Shown piece by piece: positions 54,957 to 63,188 of a stretch of DNA of 64,000 bases. The notes below the pieces were generated by a model, which searched no databases, was not told where the DNA came from, and was given only the letters and a program-made list of their open reading frames with translations. The translations under genes and the position numbers were made by a program. Location of the stretch: NCBI RefSeq assembly GCF_014635025.1, contig NZ_BMCE01000001.1, positions 1,736,001-1,800,000 of the forward strand, read 5' to 3'. The stretch's first letter is position 1. Each line of letters begins with the position of its first letter. The stretch comes from Fictibacillus barbaricus. GTDB taxonomy: Bacteria; Bacillota; Bacilli; Bacillales; Fictibacillaceae.

Positions 54957-55136
54957 ATGTACACACAATTTAGTCATATAGAGAGCATTAAAAAGGCTTA
55001 TCATAATCTTCATCCGCATTTGGAAGATCATCATAAGGATGAAATTCACAAGGTTCTTCATCAATCGATCGGACATGTTAACAATATTGATCCGTCTTTT
55101 TCGCCATATGCTGAAATGTTTAAGGAAGATTTTTAA
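54957..55136 (+). CDS. 59-residue His-rich hypothetical protein
   Basis: ATG 54957 to TAA 55134-55136. Starts MYTQFSHIESIKKAYHNLH and carries seven histidines within about 25 residues (HNLHPHLEDHHKDEIHKVLHQ), then a more hydrophobic end SFSPYAEMFKEDF. Ribosome site is weak (AAGCAGG). TATAAT lies at 54929-54934, only about 23 nt before the start. Metal binding is possible from composition only. Unrecognised. Confidence 0.5.
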   Translation: MYTQFSHIESIKKAYHNLHPHLEDHHKDEIHKVLHQSIGHVNNIDPSFSPYAEMFKEDF

Positions 55137-55229
55137 GAAAAACAAAAACGACCAGCAGGACTTTTTTATTGTGTCACGAATTCCTATAACGGTATGTTTT
55201 TTATGAAACTGTGAAGGGATGGAAATGAT

Positions 55230-56750
55230 ATGACACAAACTAAACTAACTGTTGAAAAAGAATTCCTAGAGTATGTAAAAAAAATGGTGCACGTGAATGA
55301 AGCGATCGGTCTCATGTACTGGGATATGCGCACAGGAGCTCCAAAAAAGGGTGTAGAACAACGCTCTGAAGTAATCGGGACTTTGTCTTCAGACGTATTT
55401 GCAATGTCAACTTCTGAAGAGATGAAGACGTTTATTGTAGAACTTTCTAAGCCGGAAGTTCAAGACTCGTTATCTGAGGTTACAAAAAAGACGCTAGAAG
55501 AAGTGAAGAAGGACTATGAGCGAAACGCAAAGATTCCTCCAGCGGAATTTAAGGAATATGTAATTCTTCAATCAAAGGCTGAGACTGTGTGGGAAGAAGC
55601 AAAGACAAAATCTGACTTCTCCTTATTCCAGCCTTACTTAGAAAAACTTGTTGAGTTCAATAAGAAGTTTATCGGGTATTGGGGCTATGAAGGCAACAAG
55701 TACAACACACTTCTGGATATGTATGAGCCAGGTGTGACGGTTGAGATCTTGGATGAAACATTCTCGAAACTTCGTGACCGAATCGTACCCCTTCTTCAAA
55801 AAGTAACAGAAGCAGGGCAGCCTGAAACGAAATTCTTGTTCGACCACTTCCCGAAAGATAAGCAAAAAGAGTTTAGTCTCCATGTATTAAAAGACATGGG
55901 TTACGATTTTGATTCTGGCCGTCTGGATGAAACGGTTCACCCATTTGCAATCGGTTTGAACCCTGGGGATGTTCGTGTGACCACAAAATATATGGAGAAT
56001 GATTTCCGTACAGCCGTTTTCGGAACGATTCATGAAGGTGGACATGCTCTTTATGAGCAGAATATTTCAGATGAGCTTGTTGGAACACCACTTGCTACAG
56101 GTACTTCTATGGGTATCCATGAGTCACAATCCCTATTCTGGGAAAACTTTGTCGGCCGTCACTTTGGTTTCTGGAAAAATCATTATTCAACACTTAAGAA
56201 TGTTTCAGGTGCTCAGTTTAACGGTGTTGAACTGGAAGATTTCTACCGTTCGATCAACATAGTTGAGCCATCGCTGATCCGTATTGAAGCAGATGAGATG
56301 ACGTACCCGCTTCATGTTATCGTTCGTTACGAGATTGAAAAAGGTCTATTTAACGATGAGATCGAAGTGAAAGATCTTCCGCGGATCTGGAACGAGAAGA
56401 TGCAGGAGTATATTGGTGTAACTCCGAAAAACGATGCTGAAGGTGTGCTTCAGGATGTTCACTGGTCAGGCGGAAGCTTCGGTTACTTCCCATCATACGC
56501 ATTAGGCTACATCTACGCTGCACAGCTTAAGAATGCGATGCTAAATGACATTCCTGACTTCGATGCACTTGTAGAATCAGGTAACCTTCTTCCGATTAAA
56601 GAATGGCTGACGAAGAATGTTCATCAGTTCGGTAAGATGAAAAAGCCGATTGAGATTCTTAAAGACGTAACCGGTGAAGGATTGAACCCGGATCATCTGA
56701 TCGCTTACTTTGAGAAGAAGTACAGCGATATCTACCGCTTAAACGGATAA
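55230..56750 (+). CDS. ypwA: Metallocarboxypeptidase, M32 family (YpwA)
   Basis: 506 residues, mainly helical; cleaves C-terminal residues from peptides. The zinc motif HEGGH lies in GTIHEGGHALYEQ (about 267-279) and the third ligand glutamate in IHESQSLFWENFVGR. Taq carboxypeptidase/YpwA family, normal length. Site AGGGATGGA, ATG 55230. A single-gene unit with its own terminator. Confidence 0.93.
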   Translation: MTQTKLTVEKEFLEYVKKMVHVNEAIGLMYWDMRTGAPKKGVEQRSEVIGTLSSDVFAMSTSEEMKTFIVELSKPEVQDSLSEVTKKTLEEVKKDYERNAKIPPAEFKEYVILQSKAETVWEEAKTKSDFSLFQPYLEKLVEFNKKFIGYWGYEGNKYNTLLDMYEPGVTVEILDETFSKLRDRIVPLLQKVTEAGQPETKFLFDHFPKDKQKEFSLHVLKDMGYDFDSGRLDETVHPFAIGLNPGDVRVTTKYMENDFRTAVFGTIHEGGHALYEQNISDELVGTPLATGTSMGIHESQSLFWENFVGRHFGFWKNHYSTLKNVSGAQFNGVELEDFYRSINIVEPSLIRIEADEMTYPLHVIVRYEIEKGLFNDEIEVKDLPRIWNEKMQEYIGVTPKNDAEGVLQDVHWSGGSFGYFPSYALGYIYAAQLKNAMLNDIPDFDALVESGNLLPIKEWLTKNVHQFGKMKKPIEILKDVTGEGLNPDHLIAYFEKKYSDIYRLNG

Positions 56751-56759
56751 TGAACTTTC

Positions 56760-56800
56760 AGCCGGCGCCTCTCAAGGCATCTTGAGGTAGCCGGCTTTTT
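56760..56800 (+). terminator. Intrinsic terminator after ypwA
   Basis: AGCCGGC with GCCGGCT (56760-56766, 56790-56796) and an inner CTCAAG/CTTGAG pairing, then TTTTT. Confidence 0.9.
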
Positions 56801-56870
56801 CACGAAAATGTTTCATTTGTATGAATTTTGTCTAAAATCTATATAAAAATGATATTAGGAGGAAAATAGT

Positions 56871-57278
56871 ATGGGAGCAGCATCAACAGAGGATATTAAG
56901 AATCTTTTAAAATTAAGAAAACGAATTGCTGTAGTTGGTCTTTCCGATCAGCCGTTTCGAACATCTTATATGGTTTCAGCATATATGCAGAAGGCCGGTT
57001 ATGAGATCATTCCCGTTAATCCTAATGTCACAGAAGTATTAGGGCAAAAAGCATATGCTACACTAGAAGAGATAGAAGGACATGTCGATATCGTCAATGT
57101 GTTTCGGCGCAGTGAATTTTTGCCAGAAGCAGCTCGGTCGGCTGTTGCTATTAAAGCAGGTTTCTTCTGGGCGCAGTTAGGTTTATACAATGCTGAAGCA
57201 GAACAGATTTTGCAAAGTGCGACGATTCCTTATATTATGGATAAGTGCATTAAAGTGGAACATGCTATGATACGGTAG
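56871..57278 (+). CDS. yneT: CoA-binding domain protein (YneT-like)
   Basis: 135 residues, single CoA-binding Rossmann domain: IAVVGLSDQPFRTSYMVSAYM (glycine loop, key residues G-L-S), GYEIIPVNPN and a C-terminal CIKVEHAMI. Similar to YneT of B. subtilis, which also precedes parE. Ligand in the family is CoA; role unknown. Site TAGGAGGAA. Confidence 0.9.
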   Translation: MGAASTEDIKNLLKLRKRIAVVGLSDQPFRTSYMVSAYMQKAGYEIIPVNPNVTEVLGQKAYATLEEIEGHVDIVNVFRRSEFLPEAARSAVAIKAGFFWAQLGLYNAEAEQILQSATIPYIMDKCIKVEHAMIR

Positions 57279-57283
57279 TAATG

Positions 57284-57312
57284 AACCACCCGCAGACATA
57301 CGGGTGGTTTTC
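57284..57312 (+). terminator. Intrinsic terminator after yneT
   Basis: AACCACCCG (57284-57292) pairs with CGGGTGGTT (57301-57309), then TTCC. Confidence 0.8.
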
Positions 57313-57423
57313 CCATGCTTAGCTGCATTGTCGCTTTTCTAGAGAAATATTCTTTTATACACTAAAGGTTTTAGGTCTCTATACCGAGAAATAAGAGGAG
57401 AATATACAGTCAATAGTAGTATA

Positions 57424-57437
57424 GAAACAAACGTTCT
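57424..57437 (+). promoter_or_regulatory. Weak LexA-like box upstream of parE
   Basis: GAAACAAACGTTCT has AAC-N4-GTTC in common with the SOS box (seven of ten fixed bases), 45 nt before the parE start and just before a -10-like TATTAT. parEC belongs to the SOS regulon in B. subtilis as I recall, which makes the site plausible. Confidence 0.3.
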
Positions 57438-57481
57438 GCTATTATAGTAGTACTGCAGTAACGTGAAAGGAGCAACACATT

Positions 57482-59443
57482 TTGGCAAGTAATAAATCAT
57501 TCATGGAATATAACGATGATGCCATACAGGTGCTCGAGGGCTTAGAAGCTGTTCGTAAGCGTCCAGGTATGTATATCGGCAGTACGGATGCCAGAGGTTT
57601 GCATCACCTCGTTTATGAAATTGTAGATAACGCCGTTGACGAAGCGTTAGGCGGCTTCGGTGATTACATACATGTGAAAATACACAAAGATAACAGTGTG
57701 TCAGTATCAGATGATGGCCGTGGAATGCCAACTGGTATGCATAAGCTCGGAAAACCAACACCAGAAATCATCTTTACTGTACTTCACGCTGGAGGAAAGT
57801 TCGGACAGGGCGGATACAAAACATCCGGTGGTCTTCACGGTGTAGGGGCATCTGTTGTCAACGCTCTATCCGAATGGCTTGAAGTAACGATCCACCGAGA
57901 TGGAAAGACATATCGCCAGCGATTTGAGGATGGCGGTAAACCTGTAACAACACTAGAAGTCATCGGAAACACACGCAAGTCTGGAACGACCGTTCATTTC
58001 AAACCAGATCCTACGATGTTTTCAACGATCAACTATAACTATGAAACGTTAAGTGAACGTCTGAGAGAAGCAGCTTTCCTTTTAAAAGGAATCAAGATCG
58101 TTTTAGAAGATGCTCGTAACGGTGAAAAGGAAGAGTTTCAGTTTGATACAGGTCTTGAAGCCTTCGTTAAATATTTGAATGAAGATAAAGATACACTTCA
58201 CTCTGTAGTGAGTTTTGAAGGAACACAAAATGAGATCGAAGTTGATTTTGCGTTTCAATACAATGATGGATACGCAGAAAACGTATTATCATTTGTTAAC
58301 AATGTTCGTACAAAAGATGGCGGAACGCATGAATCTGGTGCGAAGACAGCGATCACACGAAGCATTAACGAATATGCCCGTAAAACAAACATGTTAAAAG
58401 AAAAAGATAAGAACCTTGATGGATCCGATATCCGTGAAGGATTAACAGCAGTCGTTTCTGTTCGTATTCCTGAAGAGTTTCTTCAGTTTGAAGGACAGAC
58501 GAAGAGCAAACTCGGTACGAGTGAAGCACGATCAAGCGTTGACGCGGTTGTAGCTGGGAAGCTCGCTTATTTTCTTGAGGAGAATCCTGCAATAAGTGAA
58601 ATGCTCATCCGTAAAAGTATTAAAGCTGCACAAGCTCGTGAAGCAGCGCGCAAAGCCCGTGAAGATGCTCGTAACGGGAAGAAGAACAAACGTAAGGATT
58701 CCATGCTGAGCGGGAAGCTAACGCCTGCAACTTCGAAAAATCCTGAGCGCAACGAACTGTACCTGGTTGAGGGTGACTCTGCTGGAGGTTCTGCAAAACA
58801 AGGACGAGACCGTAAATTCCAGGCGATCTTGCCGCTTCGTGGTAAGGTCATTAACACAGAAAAAGCAAAGCTTGCAGATATTTTTAAAAATGAGGAAATT
58901 AACACGATCATTCATGCGATCGGTGCCGGAGTCGGCTCTGATTTTTCCCTGAAAGACGTAAACTACGATAAAATTGTCATTATGACCGATGCGGATACAG
59001 ATGGTGCCCACATCCAGGTGCTGCTCTTAACGTTCTTCTATCGTTACATGAAGCCGCTCATCGAAGAAGGAAAAGTATTTATCGCGCTTCCTCCTCTCTA
59101 CAAAGTGAGTAAAGGAACAGGGAAAAAAGAAGTCATCGAGTATGCTTGGGATGAAGATGAGCTGAAAGAGGCACAGAAAAAAGTCGGTAAAGGCTATACC
59201 ATCCAGCGCTATAAGGGTCTTGGTGAGATGAACGCTGACCAGTTATGGGAAACCACGATGGATCCGGATACACGTACGCTGATCCGTGTACGTATTGATG
59301 ACGCTGCCCGTGCGGAAAAACGTGTCTCTGTCTTAATGGGTGACAAAGTTGAACCACGACGAAAATGGATAGAAGAACACGTAGCGTTTGGCATTAATGA
59401 AGAAACGAACATACTTGATAACGAGAACTTGTCAGCATTCTGA
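57482..59443 (+). CDS. parE: DNA topoisomerase IV subunit B
   Basis: ATPase subunit that, with ParC, decatenates daughter chromosomes. 653 residues. GHKL ATPase: EIVDNAVDEALGG, DDGRGMP, GGLHGVGASVVNALS; TOPRIM: VEGDSAGGSAKQGRD and TDADTDGAHI. The TTG 57482 start is set by AAAGGAGC 8 nt upstream. Residue pattern near PLRGKVINTEKA separates it from GyrB only weakly; the parE-parC arrangement supports ParE. Confidence 0.94.
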   Translation: MASNKSFMEYNDDAIQVLEGLEAVRKRPGMYIGSTDARGLHHLVYEIVDNAVDEALGGFGDYIHVKIHKDNSVSVSDDGRGMPTGMHKLGKPTPEIIFTVLHAGGKFGQGGYKTSGGLHGVGASVVNALSEWLEVTIHRDGKTYRQRFEDGGKPVTTLEVIGNTRKSGTTVHFKPDPTMFSTINYNYETLSERLREAAFLLKGIKIVLEDARNGEKEEFQFDTGLEAFVKYLNEDKDTLHSVVSFEGTQNEIEVDFAFQYNDGYAENVLSFVNNVRTKDGGTHESGAKTAITRSINEYARKTNMLKEKDKNLDGSDIREGLTAVVSVRIPEEFLQFEGQTKSKLGTSEARSSVDAVVAGKLAYFLEENPAISEMLIRKSIKAAQAREAARKAREDARNGKKNKRKDSMLSGKLTPATSKNPERNELYLVEGDSAGGSAKQGRDRKFQAILPLRGKVINTEKAKLADIFKNEEINTIIHAIGAGVGSDFSLKDVNYDKIVIMTDADTDGAHIQVLLLTFFYRYMKPLIEEGKVFIALPPLYKVSKGTGKKEVIEYAWDEDELKEAQKKVGKGYTIQRYKGLGEMNADQLWETTMDPDTRTLIRVRIDDAARAEKRVSVLMGDKVEPRRKWIEEHVAFGINEETNILDNENLSAF

Positions 59444-59456
59444 GGAGGTTTAAAGA

Positions 59457-61901
59457 TTGTCACTGCTTGAGAAATTTAGAGAGCTGCCGTTAGAAGACGT
59501 AATCGGCGACCGCTTCGGAAGATACAGTAAATACATCATTCAGGAGCGTGCATTACCTGATGCAAGAGATGGCCTGAAACCCGTTCAGCGCCGTATTTTA
59601 TACGCGATGTTCGCGGAAGGAAACACGAACGACAAACCATACAGAAAATCAGCTAAGACGGTCGGTAACGTAATCGGTAACTATCACCCGCATGGTGACT
59701 CTTCCGTTTACGAAGCGATGGTTCGTATGAGCCAGGACTGGAAAGTGAGAAACGTCCTGATCCAGATGCACGGTAACAACGGTAGCATCGACGGGGACCC
59801 TGCCGCTGCTATGCGTTATACAGAAGCAAGGCTGTCCGCGATCGCGTCAGAACTTTTGCGCGACATCGATAAAGAGACAGTTGAGTTCGCACCGAACTTT
59901 GATGATACAACAGAAGAACCAGTGGTGTTGCCAAGCCGATACCCAAACCTACTTGTAAATGGTTCAACGGGGATCTCTGCTGGTTATGCGACAGATATTC
60001 CGCCACATCATCTCGGTGAAGTGATAGATGCGGTTACGATGCAGATCGATAACCCGGATGTTTTACTTGATGAATTAATGACGGTCATCAAAGGACCAGA
60101 TTTCCCGACAGGCGGAATCGTCCAAGGACTGGATGGAATAAAAAAGGCGTTCGAAACAGGTAAAGGACGTTTTGTGATTCGAGCTAAAACAGAGATCGAG
60201 AACTTAAAAGGCGGACGTCAGCAAATTGTCATCACAGAGGTTCCTTTTGAAGTAAACAAAGCGAACCTCGTTAAACGCATGGACGAGCTTCGGTTGGATA
60301 AAAAGGTAGACGGAATTGCTGAGATTCGCGATGAGACAGACCGTACAGGACTTCGAATCGTAATTGAGCTTCGAAAAGACGGAAACGCAGAAGGAATCTT
60401 AAACTTTTTCTTCAAGAATACCGATCTTCAAGTCTCGTACAACTACAACATGGTTGCGATTCATAACAAAACACCGAAGTTGATGGGCTTAAAAGCCATT
60501 CTGCATTCTTATATTCAGCATCAAAAAGAAGTGGTTACACGCCGTACTGCTCATGACTTGAGAAAAGCAGAAGAGCGTTCACACATCGTTGAAGGTTTGA
60601 TCAAAGCTATTTCAATCCTGGACGAAGTGATCGAAACAATACGAGCTTCAAAAGATAAACGAAACGCCAAAGACAACATCATCGAAAAGTTTCAGTTTTC
60701 AGAACCGCAAGCTGAAGCGATCGTTACGTTGCAGCTATATCGTTTAACGAACACTGATATTACGACGCTTCAATCTGAAGCAGAAGAATTGGCTAAGAAA
60801 ATTACGCATCTGCGTTCGATCCTAGATAGTGAAAAGAAACTGTTTAATGTGATCAAAAAAGAGCTGGCTGAGGTCCAGAAGAAATATGCTGATCCTCGCC
60901 GCACGGTGATCGAAGCGGAAATAGAAGAGATCAAGATCGACATGGAAGTGATGATTCCGTCTGAAGACGTAATGGTGACCGTTACGGAAGATGGATATGT
61001 GAAACGATCAAGCGTACGCTCCTACAGTGCATCAAACGGTGAACCTCCTGGCATGAAGGATACGGATTCATTGCTGCTCGCTCAACAGCTGAACACAACT
61101 GAAACGCTCCTGATGTTTACGAACAAAGGAAACTATATCTATCTCCCCGTGTATGAGATGCCAGAGATCCGCTGGAAGGACATGGGGCAGCATTTAGCGA
61201 GTCTCGTTGGACTGGATAAAGATGAGAAACTGATAAAGGCTTATCCCATTAAAGAATTTGCAGAAGATCAGTACCTCATCTTCTTTACGAAGCAAGGTAT
61301 GGCGAAGAAAACCGAACTCAAGTCTTACAAAGCATCACGCTACAATCGTCCATTGATGGCTGTGAAGTTAAAAGCAGAAGATGAAGTGGTTGACGTTTCG
61401 TTGACGAACGGAAAGCAAGACGTCTTTATCACCACACACTTTGGTTTGGGATTATGGTTCGCTGAAGAAGAGATCTCAATCGTCGGCCAAAGAGCGTCTG
61501 GTGTAAAAGGGATCAACTTAAAAGCTGGTGATCACGTTGTGAGCGGTTTTGCGCTTTCAGAGGAACCAGAAAAAGCACAAGTGATTATCGCGACACAGCG
61601 CGGTGCATTGAAAAAGATGAAGGTATCTGAATTCGATAAATCATCACGAGCAAAACGAGGACTCGTGATGGTAAGAGAATTAAAATCTAATCCACACCGA
61701 ATCGTCGGTATGAAACTGGTAAGTGAAGACGAAACTCAGTTTGTTCTCGAAACGGAATCAGGCAAAGAAGAAACCGTTTCAGCACAAAGCTATAAACCAG
61801 CTGACCGATACAACAACGGTTCGTTCGTTGTAGATACGGGAGAGACAGGACCAATTACACGAATTAAAACATTTATCTCAACCGAACAAACTAAAGAGTA
61901 G
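59457..61901 (+). CDS. parC: DNA topoisomerase IV subunit A
   Basis: DNA-cleaving subunit. 814 residues from TTG 59457 after GAGGAGG. The catalytic tyrosine is in AAMRYTEARLS (about residue 120), the quinolone-resistance region YHPHGDSSVYEA (about 76-87) with a serine and a glutamate at the sensitive positions, so no classical resistance change is seen. The C-terminal beta-pinwheel lacks a QRRGGKG GyrA-box, fitting ParC. Confidence 0.95.
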   Translation: MSLLEKFRELPLEDVIGDRFGRYSKYIIQERALPDARDGLKPVQRRILYAMFAEGNTNDKPYRKSAKTVGNVIGNYHPHGDSSVYEAMVRMSQDWKVRNVLIQMHGNNGSIDGDPAAAMRYTEARLSAIASELLRDIDKETVEFAPNFDDTTEEPVVLPSRYPNLLVNGSTGISAGYATDIPPHHLGEVIDAVTMQIDNPDVLLDELMTVIKGPDFPTGGIVQGLDGIKKAFETGKGRFVIRAKTEIENLKGGRQQIVITEVPFEVNKANLVKRMDELRLDKKVDGIAEIRDETDRTGLRIVIELRKDGNAEGILNFFFKNTDLQVSYNYNMVAIHNKTPKLMGLKAILHSYIQHQKEVVTRRTAHDLRKAEERSHIVEGLIKAISILDEVIETIRASKDKRNAKDNIIEKFQFSEPQAEAIVTLQLYRLTNTDITTLQSEAEELAKKITHLRSILDSEKKLFNVIKKELAEVQKKYADPRRTVIEAEIEEIKIDMEVMIPSEDVMVTVTEDGYVKRSSVRSYSASNGEPPGMKDTDSLLLAQQLNTTETLLMFTNKGNYIYLPVYEMPEIRWKDMGQHLASLVGLDKDEKLIKAYPIKEFAEDQYLIFFTKQGMAKKTELKSYKASRYNRPLMAVKLKAEDEVVDVSLTNGKQDVFITTHFGLGLWFAEEEISIVGQRASGVKGINLKAGDHVVSGFALSEEPEKAQVIIATQRGALKKMKVSEFDKSSRAKRGLVMVRELKSNPHRIVGMKLVSEDETQFVLETESGKEETVSAQSYKPADRYNNGSFVVDTGETGPITRIKTFISTEQTKE

Positions 61902-61921
61902 CGCTTGCTGCTCTTTTTCTT
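61893..61921 (+). terminator. Intrinsic terminator overlapping the parC stop
   Basis: AAAGAG (61893-61898) plus AGC pairs with GCT plus CTCTTT (61911-61916), then TTTCTTTTT. The stem starts within the last codons of parC. Confidence 0.7.
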
Positions 61922-61964
61922 TTTACATAAGGTAAGTCACAACTAGAAAAGAGAGATACCTACC

Positions 61965-62471
61965 ATGAAAAGCAACACACATCTAATCGGCGGAGTAGCA
62001 GCTGGTGCGCTCTACAAGACTATGACAGACCTGCCACCAGAAACGCTTCAGCATGAACTGACCTTTTTTGGGGCAGCTGTGCTGGGAAGTCTGCTGCCAG
62101 ATCTCTGTCACCCAGGGTCTTATATAGGAAAGAAGACTAGCGTTCTTTCAAAAACGATATCCAAAACCTTTGGTCACCGAACCATTACGCATAGCTGGAT
62201 CATGATTCTACTTGTGATGATGCTGCCGCAATGGATCGACTGGAGGTATGAAGACAGTTTTAGCATGGGTCTAGTCGTTGGGGTGATCTCACATATTTTG
62301 CTTGACGCAGCTACTTCAAGAGGAGTTCAGATTCTTTACCCTCTTCCCATACGATTTCGGTTACCGTTTTATACAAAAACTGGTTCGAAAACAGAGAATA
62401 ACATGGCAGCGATCATCAGTTTACTAGCTGCTGTCTTGATGATTAATACCTATATCGTTTCATTATTTTAG
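61965..62471 (+). CDS. YdjM-like inner-membrane metal-dependent hydrolase
   Basis: 168 residues with four or five membrane helices. Family histidines and aspartates are in place: THLIGG (5-10), GSLLPDLCHPGS, FGHRTITHSW and HILLDAATSRG. The YdjM/DUF457 family is predicted to be a membrane metal-dependent hydrolase; substrate unknown. Site AGAGAGA, ATG 61965. Confidence 0.88.
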   Translation: MKSNTHLIGGVAAGALYKTMTDLPPETLQHELTFFGAAVLGSLLPDLCHPGSYIGKKTSVLSKTISKTFGHRTITHSWIMILLVMMLPQWIDWRYEDSFSMGLVVGVISHILLDAATSRGVQILYPLPIRFRLPFYTKTGSKTENNMAAIISLLAAVLMINTYIVSLF

Positions 62472-62555
62472 ACGGTACAAGCTAAATTTGGGGTTTAAAC
62501 TCCTTTCTCAATGGTAATACAACCATTGTATACACAAAAAGAGGAGTGGTTAAGA

Positions 62556-63071
62556 ATGGCTAAAATTGCAACGGTATTAGCAAACATGTTTGAAGATGTG
62601 GAATATACAGAACCGGCAAAAGCGTTTAGAGAGGCAGGCCATGAGGTAACCGTGGTCGGCTCAGAAAAAGGAGCGACTCTCGAAGGAAAACAAAAAGAAG
62701 CTCAAGTGACGACGAATGCATCCATATCAGAAGTTTCACCAGAAGACTTTGACGCACTTTTTATTCCAGGCGGATTTTCACCTGATATTTTACGGGGCGA
62801 TGACAAGTTCGTTCAATTCACAAGGCATTTTGCAGATGAAGGCAAGCCGGTCGTCGCAATTTGTCACGGCCCGCAGCTGCTGATCTCTGCAGAAGTCTTA
62901 CAGGGCAGAAACATTACCGGATACAAATCCATTCATGTTGACTTAAAGAACGCAGGGGCAACGGTAAAAGATGAAGAAGTTGTCGTATGTGGCGGCAACT
63001 TAGTCACAAGCCGTCAGCCAGACGATATTCCAGCATTTATTCGAGAGTCATTGAAAGTTTTAGAACAATAA
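62556..63071 (+). CDS. DJ-1/PfpI family protein (YraA-like)
   Basis: 171 residues; type 1 glutamine amidotransferase-like fold. The nucleophile cysteine sits in VAICHGPQLLIS (elbow AICHG, about residue 104), with FIPGGFSPD upstream and ENLVTSRQPDD-like GNLVTSRQPDDIP near the end. The family includes general-stress protein 18/YraA, tied to protein or glyoxal damage repair. ATG 62556 follows AGAGGAGTGG. Confidence 0.9.
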   Translation: MAKIATVLANMFEDVEYTEPAKAFREAGHEVTVVGSEKGATLEGKQKEAQVTTNASISEVSPEDFDALFIPGGFSPDILRGDDKFVQFTRHFADEGKPVVAICHGPQLLISAEVLQGRNITGYKSIHVDLKNAGATVKDEEVVVCGGNLVTSRQPDDIPAFIRESLKVLEQ

Positions 63072-63088
63072 AAGAGAATTGAGTAAAT

Positions 63089-63117
63089 CGTCTAGGATTT
63101 ATCCTAGGCGGTTTTTC
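63089..63117 (+). terminator. Intrinsic terminator after the PfpI gene
   Basis: CGTCTAGGA (63089-63097) pairs with TCCTAGGCG (63102-63110), loop TTTA, then TTTTT. Confidence 0.88.
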
Positions 63118-63188
63118 TATGAAATGAAACTTATAGCACAAGTGAATCGTACATAGATGTATGAAACTATAAGAATGGATGAAAAGAT

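Noticed and set aside
54663-55238. A 191-codon reverse-strand frame across the phased repeats
   Set aside because: No ribosome site, runs antisense through the 59-codon ORF and the terminator-like hairpin, and has low-complexity composition.
59680-59720. Quinolone-resistance mutation in parC
   Set aside because: The region HPHGDSSVYEA has the usual serine and glutamate; nothing suggests resistance.
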